A DNA stretch of 17,284 bases from Methylomarinum sp964474415 (GTDB lineage: Bacteria > Pseudomonadota > Gammaproteobacteria > Methylococcales > Methylomonadaceae). This document shows positions 7,450-14,123 of this stretch, piece after piece. The notes beneath the pieces are model-generated. The model worked only from the letters and a program-made list of their open reading frames with translations. It had not been told where the DNA came from and ran no database searches. The position numbers and the translations under genes are program-made. The stretch lies in contig CAYYSO010000037.1 in the NCBI GenBank assembly GCA_964474415.1, positions 1-17,284 of the forward strand, in the 5' to 3' direction. The first letter of the stretch is position 1, and every line of letters begins with the position of its first letter.

Positions 7450-7523
7450 GTGCAACTGCATATATTTCGCGTGATCCGGTTTTCGACTTTCCAGTTGTTT
7501 ATTTTTGCCGATAGTTCCATGGC

Positions 7524-7559
7524 TGAAACAGGCACATAGCTTACTGTGGGCCCGTTTCA
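7524..7559 (+). promoter_or_regulatory. Hairpin upstream of pyrH
   Basis: TGAAAC (7524-7529) pairs with GTTTCA (7554-7559). After an A/C mismatch come GG/CC, and then, past a GG bulge, CACA (7533-7536) / TGTG (7545-7548), leaving an 8-base loop. There are about 12 base pairs in total. No T-run follows, so it does not look like an intrinsic terminator. Its role is unknown. Confidence 0.35.
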
Positions 7560-7564
7560 ACACC

Positions 7565-7595
7565 TTGCTCTCAATAAAGATAAACTCGCTATAAA
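7565..7595 (+). promoter_or_regulatory. Possible promoter of the pyrH operon
   Basis: TTGCTC (7565-7570) and TATAAA (7590-7595) are 19 bases apart, longer than the 16-18 optimum. The -10 is good and the -35 mediocre. A promoter is expected here because tsf ends in a strong terminator; the exact position is uncertain. Confidence 0.35.
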
Positions 7596-7658
7596 ACCGA
7601 AAACCTGACTGCGCGAAGTATGCGCTAACCTTTTAACAAAACACAGTGGTTGTTGATT

Positions 7659-8393
7659 ATGAGTCAATTGATTTGCCGAAGAATTTTACTTAAATTAAGT
7701 GGTGAAGCCTTGATGAGTGAGCGCGGCGGCAGTATTGATCCAGATATTGTTAAGCGTCTCGCCTATGAAGTGAAGGAGCTGTGTGATGCCGGTATTCAGG
7801 TGGGATTAGTGATCGGCGGGGGGAATATTCTCAGGGGATCAGAAACGGCATCTGAAGGACTAAACCGGGTCACTGGTGATCAGATGGGGATGCTGGCGAC
7901 TGTGATTAATGCATTGGCAATGCAGGATTCGCTCGAATACCTTGGACAGCCGGTGCGAGTGATGACGGCGCTGAAAATTAATCAGGTTTGCGAAGATTAT
8001 ATTCGCCGCAGAGCAGTCAGACATCTTGAGAAAAAACGGGTGGTTATTTTTGCTGCCGGAACCGGTAATCCTTTTTTTACAACAGATACAGCGGCCAGTC
8101 TTCGTGCTATTGAAATTAATGCTGAAATGATGATTAAGGCGACCAAGGTAAAAGGCGTTTATTCAGCGGACCCGGAAAAAGTGGATGATGCGGTATTTTA
8201 TCCACATTTGACTTATGACGAGGCGTTGGATCAGCGTTTGAGTGTTATGGATACAACTGCCCTGGTTTTATGCCGGGATAATGATTTACCCATGCGTGTG
8301 ATGAATATTTTTGAACAAGGAGCCGTCATGCGTTTAATGCAAGGTGAGGATATAGGCTCCCTTATCGAAAAGAGGAAAACCAATGATCAATGA
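7659..8393 (+). CDS. pyrH: UMP kinase
   Basis: A 244-residue amino acid kinase-family enzyme (E. coli PyrH 241) that phosphorylates UMP to UDP in pyrimidine nucleotide synthesis; bacterial PyrH is hexameric, activated by GTP and inhibited by UTP. The phosphate-binding motif LKLSGEAL (11-18), the glycine-rich VIGGGNILRG (51-60), and the FAAGTGNPFFTTDTAASLRA and KGVYSADPEK stretches (UMP and ATP sites) are all present. I chose the ATG at 7659 because MSQLICRRILLKLSGEAL matches the family N-terminus; the in-frame TTG at 7650 adds only three residues. The Shine-Dalgarno is weak (AGTGG about 10 bases upstream). Its last 11 bases overlap the start of frr. Confidence 0.97.
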   Translation: MSQLICRRILLKLSGEALMSERGGSIDPDIVKRLAYEVKELCDAGIQVGLVIGGGNILRGSETASEGLNRVTGDQMGMLATVINALAMQDSLEYLGQPVRVMTALKINQVCEDYIRRRAVRHLEKKRVVIFAAGTGNPFFTTDTAASLRAIEINAEMMIKATKVKGVYSADPEKVDDAVFYPHLTYDEALDQRLSVMDTTALVLCRDNDLPMRVMNIFEQGAVMRLMQGEDIGSLIEKRKTNDQ

Positions 8394-8940
8394 TATTCAA
8401 CAGGATGCTTCAACCCGAATGGCGAAGAGTATTGAAGCATTACAAAAAGCGTTCAGTAAAATAAGAACCGGCCGAGCTCATCCCAGCCTGCTGGATCAGA
8501 TTACTGTTTCTTACTACGGTTCAGATTCGCCTTTATCTCAGGTTGCCAATGTGTCAGTGGATGATTCCCGTACCTTAAAGGTAACGCCTTGGGAAAAGAG
8601 TATGGTGCAAGCCATTGAAAAAGCGATTATGGCGTCAGACCTGGGGTTGAACCCGGCGACACAAGGTACGGTGATTCGAATTCCTTTACCGCCATTGACT
8701 GAAGAGCGTCGTCGTGATCTGGTTAAAGTTGTAAAACAGGAAGCAGAACAGGGGCGAATTTCGATCAGAAATATTCGCCGGGATGCCAATTCTGAAATTA
8801 AAGAAGCTTTAAAAGAGAAGCTGATTTCTGAAGATGAAGCCAGAGCAGGTGAAGAAAAAATTCAGAAAATTACGGATCAATATATTAAGGAAATAGAAAA
8901 GCATCTTGAAGAGAAAGAGGCTGATTTACTGTCCATGTGA
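8383..8940 (+). CDS. frr: Ribosome recycling factor
   Basis: A 185-residue RRF, the same length as in E. coli. With EF-G it splits the post-termination 70S ribosome into subunits. The sequence shows the long three-helix-bundle halves (residues 1-30 and 105-185, rich in E, K and R heptads) around the central beta domain (about 31-104, with TGRAHPSLLDQITV and the PLPPLTEERR turn leading into the second helix). The start ATG at 8383 lies within the last codons of pyrH (11-base overlap) and has a good Shine-Dalgarno, GAGGA at 8372-8376, so translation is probably coupled to pyrH. The stop overlaps or abuts uppS, depending on the start chosen for that gene. Confidence 0.98.
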   Translation: MINDIQQDASTRMAKSIEALQKAFSKIRTGRAHPSLLDQITVSYYGSDSPLSQVANVSVDDSRTLKVTPWEKSMVQAIEKAIMASDLGLNPATQGTVIRIPLPPLTEERRRDLVKVVKQEAEQGRISIRNIRRDANSEIKEALKEKLISEDEARAGEEKIQKITDQYIKEIEKHLEEKEADLLSM

Positions 8941-8942
8941 TT

Positions 8943-9713
8943 ATGACTACTGATGATAATGAGAAATTAACTATCGATAATGGTAATCCCCGGCATATTG
9001 CAATTATCATGGATGGCAATGGACGCTGGGCTCAGAAGCGTTTGATGCCCAGGGTCATGGGACATAGAGCCGGCGTTAAAACAGTTCGGAAGGTTGTTGA
9101 GTATTGTGCCGAACAAAAAATCGAAGTGTTATCGTTATTTGCATTCAGTAGTGAAAATTGGCGGCGTCCTAAAGCGGAAGTCAATATGCTTATGGATCTG
9201 TTTATGACGACCTTGCAACGCGAAGTTGATAAGCTGGACAAGAATGATATTCGGCTGCGTATCATTGGCGATAAAACAGCTTTTTCGGAAACGTTGCAGG
9301 CAAAAATTTCTCAGGCTGAGGCTCAGACTGAGGATAATAAAGGTTTGACGCTGGTGATTGCGGCAAATTACGGAGGGCGTTGGGATATTACTCAGGCTGT
9401 CCGGAAAATTACTGTCAAAATCACTAAAGGCGAGCTGCAGGTTGATGATATTACTGAGGACTTGATTAATCAGCACCTTACCGTAGCCGATCTGCCTGAG
9501 CCTGATTTGTTTATTCGCTCAGGAGGGGAGCAACGGGTCAGTAATTTTCTGTTATGGCAATTAGCCTATACTGAATTTTATTTTACCCCGGTATTGTGGC
9601 CTGATTTTGATCAAACATTATTGGAAGATGCCATTAGCAGCTTTAAAAGCAGGCAAAGACGTTTCGGACATACCGGCGAACAAGTTGTAAATATAAAGAG
9701 TGAGAAACTCTGA
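8943..9713 (+). CDS. uppS: Undecaprenyl diphosphate synthase (cis-prenyltransferase)
   Basis: A 256-residue enzyme (E. coli UppS 253) that condenses eight isopentenyl diphosphates onto farnesyl diphosphate to make the C55 carrier lipid precursor for peptidoglycan and other envelope glycans. The family signature IIMDGNGRW is at 21-29, with the Mg2+/diphosphate-binding Asp at 24. FSSENWRRP, ANYGGRWDI and the C-terminal IRSGGEQRVSNFLLWQ motif, which holds the substrate-binding arginines, are intact. Two starts are possible: ATG at 8943 (used here, 2 bases after the frr stop) or GTG at 8937, which overlaps the frr stop as GTGA and adds two residues. Neither has a good Shine-Dalgarno, so coupling to frr is likely. 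Its product depends on the MEP pathway, to which dxr downstream belongs. Confidence 0.96.
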   Translation: MTTDDNEKLTIDNGNPRHIAIIMDGNGRWAQKRLMPRVMGHRAGVKTVRKVVEYCAEQKIEVLSLFAFSSENWRRPKAEVNMLMDLFMTTLQREVDKLDKNDIRLRIIGDKTAFSETLQAKISQAEAQTEDNKGLTLVIAANYGGRWDITQAVRKITVKITKGELQVDDITEDLINQHLTVADLPEPDLFIRSGGEQRVSNFLLWQLAYTEFYFTPVLWPDFDQTLLEDAISSFKSRQRRFGHTGEQVVNIKSEKL

Positions 9714-9729
9714 ATTTTTACTTCAAAGG

Positions 9730-9765
9730 ACACAGGGAGCGCAGAGAAAAATATCTGTGTTTTAT
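9730..9765 (+). terminator. Weak hairpin after uppS
   Basis: ACACAG (9730-9735) and CTGTGT (9755-9760) are complementary, with a 19-base loop, and are followed by TTTATT. The stem is short and the loop large, so it is at best a weak terminator. It lies in the 114-base gap that interrupts the otherwise tightly packed pyrH-rseP series. Confidence 0.25.
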
Positions 9766-9827
9766 TAAATAGATTTGTAGAACTGTATTGAGCACGTTCC
9801 TAAATCACACATTACAATATTAAGAAC

Positions 9828-10703
9828 ATGTTATTACCTCGTATATTAACAGCACTGGTTCTGGTGACTGTAGCCGTCGCAGCGGTATTCAAATTACCGG
9901 CTATGTATTTTTCACTGTTTATTGCCATTATTGTATTATTGGCCGCCTGGGAATGGAATGGTTTAACCGGGGTCGATAAGCTTTTACCTAAATTGTTTTT
10001 TTTACTTGCATTGGTCGTACCTATGCTGGCTATCCATTTTTGGACCGTTATCCTGGAACTTTTGGCTCAGGCGATGGATTGGCCGGGCGTAAAAGAATAT
10101 TCGGGGGCTTTGGAATGGCTGGTCATCGGCCCCGTCTTATTTTGGGTATTGATTATGTTACTGATCAGAAAAGTACCTGAAGAATTATTGAAACTGGATT
10201 TAAGAAGTAAATATAAAGCCTTTATCGGCTGGTTTGTGTTGTTATCTGCCTGGATGTTTTTAAGCCGATTAAGAGCATTTTACGGAACAGAAATGGCGAT
10301 GTATTTTCTGCTTCTGATTTGGGCGGCCGATATAGTGGCTTACTTTACCGGCAAAAAGTTTGGCAAGGACAAACTGGCTGAGCAGATTAGTCCGGGTAAA
10401 ACTGTGCAGGGAATGTACGGTGCATTAGCCGCAGGCTTAGTCTGTGGAGTGGCATTAGGTTTATATTATGGTTTTCCGTTGATTATTGCGACAGATTTTG
10501 TATTTTTATCGGTATTAACAGTACAAGTTTCAATCTACGGGGATTTATTTTTTAGCCTGGTTAAAAGACAAAAAGGCGTAAAAGACAGTGGATCATTATT
10601 ACCCGGACATGGCGGGATTCTGGATAGAGTCGATAGCATGATTGCTGCGGCGCCATTTTATTATGCCGGTATTCTGTTAATCGGACGGAGTGTATATTCA
10701 TGA
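9828..10703 (+). CDS. cdsA: Phosphatidate cytidylyltransferase (CDP-diacylglycerol synthase)
   Basis: A 291-residue integral inner-membrane enzyme (E. coli CdsA 285) that makes CDP-diacylglycerol from phosphatidic acid and CTP, the branch point to phosphatidylethanolamine, phosphatidylglycerol and cardiolipin. The protein is a series of hydrophobic segments from residue 5 on. The diagnostic C-terminal signature is complete at about residues 243-271: SLVKRQKGVKDSGSLLPGHG followed by GILDRVDS, containing the KD, HGG and DR-D residues that bind metal and substrate. The ATG at 9828 has only a weak ribosome-binding site (TAAGAA). The stop overlaps the dxr start as ATGA, so the two are translationally linked. 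Confidence 0.97.
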   Translation: MLLPRILTALVLVTVAVAAVFKLPAMYFSLFIAIIVLLAAWEWNGLTGVDKLLPKLFFLLALVVPMLAIHFWTVILELLAQAMDWPGVKEYSGALEWLVIGPVLFWVLIMLLIRKVPEELLKLDLRSKYKAFIGWFVLLSAWMFLSRLRAFYGTEMAMYFLLLIWAADIVAYFTGKKFGKDKLAEQISPGKTVQGMYGALAAGLVCGVALGLYYGFPLIIATDFVFLSVLTVQVSIYGDLFFSLVKRQKGVKDSGSLLPGHGGILDRVDSMIAAAPFYYAGILLIGRSVYS

Positions 10704-11884
10704 AGGGTATTTGCATTCTCGGAGCGACAGGCTCAATTGGCGTCAGTACGCTTGATGTGGCTGCGAGGCATCCGGATCAATATCGAGTCATTGCCTTAAC
10801 CGCTAATACCAATATTGATGTACTCTTTGAACAATGTTTGGTTCACCATCCTGAATATGTTGTTGTGGTAGCCGAAGATAACGTTGAATCTTTCAAGGAA
10901 AAAATTGCCTCTTCACCGGTAGCTGATATTAAAGTACTTACCGGAGCAGATGCGTTACAACAAGTTGCTACACTCGATACGGTCGATTCAGTAATGGCTG
11001 CTATTGTCGGTGCAGCCGGGTTGTTACCGACGCTGGCAGCCGCCAGGGCCGGTAAAACGATATTACTGGCTAATAAAGAAGCCTTGGTGATGTCTGGCGA
11101 TATCTTTATGCGGGCCATTGCGGAATCCGGCGCTCATCTGTTGCCTATTGATAGTGAACATAATGCTATTTTTCAGTGTATGCCGGGTGGGTATGAGGCC
11201 GGTACTAAAGCAGCACAGGCCAGACGCATCTTATTGACGGCATCGGGTGGACCTTTCAGGGAGACGCCGGTCGAGGAATTACATGATGTCACGCCGGAAC
11301 AGGCAGTAGCCCATCCAAAATGGGATATGGGGCGGAAAATATCGGTAGATTCTGCCACCATGATGAATAAAGGCCTGGAATTAATTGAGGCTTGTTTGTT
11401 ATTTAACCTGTCAGCGGATGATATTCAGGTGGTTATTCATAAACAAAGCATCATTCATTCAATGGTAGATTATGTCGATGGATCGGTGTTGGCGCAGATG
11501 GGTAATCCCGATATGCGTGTTCCCATTGCCCACGCGATGGCCTGGCCGGATCGATTTGATTCCGGTGTTGAGCCTCTCAATATCTTTGACGTGAAACAAT
11601 TGGATTTCGAGGAACCCAATCTGGAAAGGTTTCCTTGTTTAAGATTAGCTCATGAAGCTGTTAAAGCCGGTGGTATTATGCCAACTGTGTTGAATGCCGC
11701 CAATGAAATTGCCGTGGATGCATTTTTGAATGAAAGAGTGCGATTCACTGATATAGCCGGCATTATCGAAAAAACCATGTCCGGTTTTGTTGCAGAATCG
11801 GCTGAATCACTGGACGTTATTTTGCAAGCCGATCAACAGGCCAGAGTTGTGGCTGAAGGTGTTATTGAGAGTCTTGTTGTCTGA
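10700..11884 (+). CDS. dxr: 1-deoxy-D-xylulose 5-phosphate reductoisomerase
   Basis: A 394-residue cytosolic enzyme (E. coli Dxr/IspC 398) that converts DXP to 2-C-methyl-D-erythritol 4-phosphate with NADPH, the committed step of the MEP isoprenoid pathway. The NADPH-binding GATGSIG is at 8-14 and LLANKEALVMSG at about 122-133. The metal ligands D151, E153 (in DSEHN) and E227 and the substrate residues N223 and K224 (SATMMNKGLELIE) align with E. coli D150, E152, E231, N227 and K228, and the SGGPFR flexible-loop region is present. It overlaps cdsA by 4 bases (ATGA) and rseP by 1 base (TGATG), so it is in the middle of a coupled three-gene unit. It supplies the isoprenoid precursors used by UppS and for the ubiquinone side chain. 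Confidence 0.98.
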   Translation: MKGICILGATGSIGVSTLDVAARHPDQYRVIALTANTNIDVLFEQCLVHHPEYVVVVAEDNVESFKEKIASSPVADIKVLTGADALQQVATLDTVDSVMAAIVGAAGLLPTLAAARAGKTILLANKEALVMSGDIFMRAIAESGAHLLPIDSEHNAIFQCMPGGYEAGTKAAQARRILLTASGGPFRETPVEELHDVTPEQAVAHPKWDMGRKISVDSATMMNKGLELIEACLLFNLSADDIQVVIHKQSIIHSMVDYVDGSVLAQMGNPDMRVPIAHAMAWPDRFDSGVEPLNIFDVKQLDFEEPNLERFPCLRLAHEAVKAGGIMPTVLNAANEIAVDAFLNERVRFTDIAGIIEKTMSGFVAESAESLDVILQADQQARVVAEGVIESLVV

Positions 11885-13245
11885 TGGAAATTTTACACAG
11901 CTTGTTTTATTTTGTTATCGCTGTCAGTATTCTGGTGGCGTTTCATGAATTCGGTCACTTTTGGGTAGCCAGAAAAGCAGGCGTCAAAGTTCTTCGTTTT
12001 TCAATTGGTTTTGGCAAAGTGGTTGGTTCGTTTCAAAAGACACCGGAATCTACAGAATATGTTTTGTCAGCTATTCCCTTGGGTGGCTATGTCAAAATGG
12101 TTGATGAGCGGGAAGGTGAGGTAAAAAAAGAAGACCTTCCCTATGCGTTTAATCGGCAATCATTGATGGCAAGATCGGCGATTGTTGCAGCTGGCCCGGT
12201 TTTTAATCTACTGCTTGCAGTATTTTTATTCTGGTGTGTCTTTATATTGGGTGAAACCGGTATGAGACCTATTGTAGGAGCCATAACGCCGGGAACCCTG
12301 GCGTTTGATGCAGGTATGCAGGAAGGTGATGAAATTGTTCGCGTCAATGATAAACAAGCCCCGACCTGGACCGAAGCCATCAGTTTATTGTTTTCAGACG
12401 CCATGAATGGAGAGTCGCAGATTCAGGTTGTAGTCAAAACACTTGATGATACTGAACAGACCCGGGTATTCAAAATAGAAGAAAGTGATGTTCAAAAACC
12501 CGACATATTGTATAAACGCCTGGGTTTAAAGCCGTGGACACCTGATTTGCAACCGATAATCGGCAAAGTTATGCCGGAAGGTGCGGCCAGGGAAGCTGGA
12601 TTGCAAACCGGCGATGTTATTATCAGTGCAGATGGAAACACGATCAGCGATTGGATGGAATGGGTTGAATATGTCCGCGAACATCCGGCAACAATAATCG
12701 AATTGGTTGTGGATAGAGACGGGGTGCATTTGCCGTTGGTTGTTACGCCTAAAGCCGTAGAACAGGAAGGAAAAACAATAGGTCGAATAGGGGCCGGTGT
12801 TAAGGTGCCCGAAGAATTGCTGGATTCATTAAGAGTGACCTACACATTATCACCCTTGGAAGCTATTCCCGCCGCATTTGAAAGAACCTGGTTCTTTTCG
12901 AGCAGTACCCTGAAAATGATGGGAAAAATGATTATTGGTAAAGCTTCAGTAAAGAATCTGAGTGGTCCTATCAGTATTGCACAATATGCCGGGCAATCCG
13001 CTGAAATGGGATTGGTTTATTTTTTAAAATACCTGGGTTTGATTAGTGTCAGTTTAGGCGTTTTGAATTTATTGCCAGTGCCTGTTCTGGACGGTGGTCA
13101 TTTAATGTTTTTTGCGGTGGAAGCCATTAAGGGCAGCCCGGTATCTGAGAAAGTTCAGATTTATTTTCAACAACTGGGGGTGTTGTTATTGATATCTTTA
13201 ATGGCGCTGGCTATTTTTCTTGATATTGAGCGATTGTTTCAATAA
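11884..13245 (+). CDS. rseP: RIP metalloprotease RseP (site-2 protease)
   Basis: A 453-residue inner-membrane zinc metalloprotease (E. coli RseP 450). In E. coli it makes the intramembrane cut of anti-sigma factor RseA after DegS, freeing sigmaE, and also cleaves remnant signal peptides. The zinc motif HEFGH is at 21-25 in the first membrane segment, and the third ligand D403 lies in NLLPVPVLDGGH near the C-terminus. Two tandem PDZ domains lie between them (about 115-205 and 210-300, with GTLAFDAGMQEGDEIVRVN and GAAREAGLQTGDVIISADG). C-terminal membrane segments follow. It begins 1 base inside the dxr stop. In most gammaproteobacteria bamA follows; here dsbC does, after 70 bases. Whether RseA and DegS exist here cannot be seen in the window. 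Confidence 0.97.
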   Translation: MEILHSLFYFVIAVSILVAFHEFGHFWVARKAGVKVLRFSIGFGKVVGSFQKTPESTEYVLSAIPLGGYVKMVDEREGEVKKEDLPYAFNRQSLMARSAIVAAGPVFNLLLAVFLFWCVFILGETGMRPIVGAITPGTLAFDAGMQEGDEIVRVNDKQAPTWTEAISLLFSDAMNGESQIQVVVKTLDDTEQTRVFKIEESDVQKPDILYKRLGLKPWTPDLQPIIGKVMPEGAAREAGLQTGDVIISADGNTISDWMEWVEYVREHPATIIELVVDRDGVHLPLVVTPKAVEQEGKTIGRIGAGVKVPEELLDSLRVTYTLSPLEAIPAAFERTWFFSSSTLKMMGKMIIGKASVKNLSGPISIAQYAGQSAEMGLVYFLKYLGLISVSLGVLNLLPVPVLDGGHLMFFAVEAIKGSPVSEKVQIYFQQLGVLLLISLMALAIFLDIERLFQ

Positions 13246-13315
13246 CAAGAAACTAAAACCTGTTTTGATAGTCCATATTGCTCCTGATTTATTAAAAGCT
13301 CTGAAACGGAAATAG

Positions 13316-14023
13316 ATGAATACATTGATTAAAATTGCAGCGCTGAGCTACGTTGTTTTAGTGTCAGTTGCACAGGCTGATGAGGCTTCTGTCAGAAAGG
13401 CCTTGGGTCTCTCAATGCCTACATTAAAACTGGATTCAGTCAAGCCTGCGGAAGTTAAGGGTTTGTATGAAGTAACAGTGGGAGCTGATATTCTCTATGT
13501 TTCTGAAGATGGTAAATATCTTTTGCAGGGACATTTGATCGATATCGCGGGCAGAAAGGACATGACAGAAGCAAAATTGGCCAATATCAGAAGACTGGCT
13601 ATTGATTCTTTAGGCGAAGACCAAACCATTATTTTTAAAGCGGAAAAAAACAAATATAAAGTATCTGTTTTTACAGATATAGATTGTGGATATTGTCGTA
13701 AATTACATTCAGAAATAGATCAATATCTGGCTGAGGGTATTACTATTCAATATTTGTTTTACCCCAGAGCGGGGAAAGGATCAGACTCATATAAAAAAGC
13801 TGTTTCCGTCTGGTGTGCTGATGACAGGAAGGCTGCGCTAACCGCTGCAAAGCAAGGTAAAACACCGGAAGCAAAAACCTGTGATAATCCGGTTGATGAG
13901 CATATGCGCTTAGGTACTGAATTTGGCGCCAGAGGCACACCCATGATTGTGACCGAAAAAGGCAATATTTTTCCCGGCTATGTGCCGGCAAAACAGTTGG
14001 CCAGAGCATTAGCTACTGAGTAG
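13316..14023 (+). CDS. dsbC: Periplasmic thiol:disulfide isomerase DsbC
   Basis: A 235-residue precursor (E. coli DsbC 236) that reshuffles wrong disulfides in periplasmic proteins and is kept reduced by DsbD. A signal peptide is clear: a short N-terminus with one Lys, the hydrophobic IAALSYVVLVSV, and a likely cut after AQA (residue 21). The mature protein has the N-terminal dimerisation domain (about 22-80), a linker helix and a thioredoxin-fold domain with active-site C124-GY-C127, the second cysteine pair C167/C189 at the positions of the E. coli structural disulfide, and cis-Pro in GTP at 207-209. CGYC rather than CPHC separates it from DsbA; the length separates it from DsbG only weakly, but CGYC favours DsbC. 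A GGAAAT lies just before the ATG. It is probably co-transcribed with rseP or has its own promoter in the 70-base gap, and it converges on mutS. Confidence 0.94.
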   Translation: MNTLIKIAALSYVVLVSVAQADEASVRKALGLSMPTLKLDSVKPAEVKGLYEVTVGADILYVSEDGKYLLQGHLIDIAGRKDMTEAKLANIRRLAIDSLGEDQTIIFKAEKNKYKVSVFTDIDCGYCRKLHSEIDQYLAEGITIQYLFYPRAGKGSDSYKKAVSVWCADDRKAALTAAKQGKTPEAKTCDNPVDEHMRLGTEFGARGTPMIVTEKGNIFPGYVPAKQLARALATE

Positions 14024-14039
14024 AGAGTAGGATAGTTTT

Positions 14040-14087
14040 GTAGGTCGGGTTAGATTATCAAACGAAGCGCAAATAACGTAACCCGGC
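14040..14087. repeat. REP-like palindrome (GTAG type) between dsbC and mutS
   Basis: The element starts with GTAGG (14040-14044). GGTCGGGTTA (14043-14052) faces TAACCCGGC (14079-14087), giving nine pairs with one G-U between 14044-14052 and 14079-14087. After a 2x2 mismatch, TTAT (14055-14058) pairs with ATAA (14073-14076). The loop contains CGAAGCG. The GTAG head, GC-rich stem and GAAGCG core are features of the bacterial REP families associated with RAYT (Y1-type tyrosine) transposases, and the position between convergent genes is typical. One copy only is seen here, so the repeat status rests on resemblance. Confidence 0.55.
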
Positions 14088-14093
14088 ATTCCC

Positions 14094-14123
14094 TGTTCAA
14101 CGCAAAATAAGTTGAACAATATT
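14094..14123 (+). terminator. Hairpin between dsbC and mutS, possible terminator
   Basis: A perfect 8-base inverted repeat, TGTTCAAC (14094-14101) / GTTGAACA (14111-14118), with a 9-base A-rich loop, is followed by ATATTTTA on the plus strand. The stem is AT-rich and the T-run is interrupted, so it would be a modest terminator for dsbC. On the minus strand no T-run follows. Confidence 0.45.

Noticed and set aside
9718..9750. Purine-rich GGACACAGGGAGCGCAGAG stretch after uppS as a known interspersed repeat
   Set aside because: It recalls CACAGAG-type repeats seen in other genomes, but only one unit is present and there is no structure to support the call.
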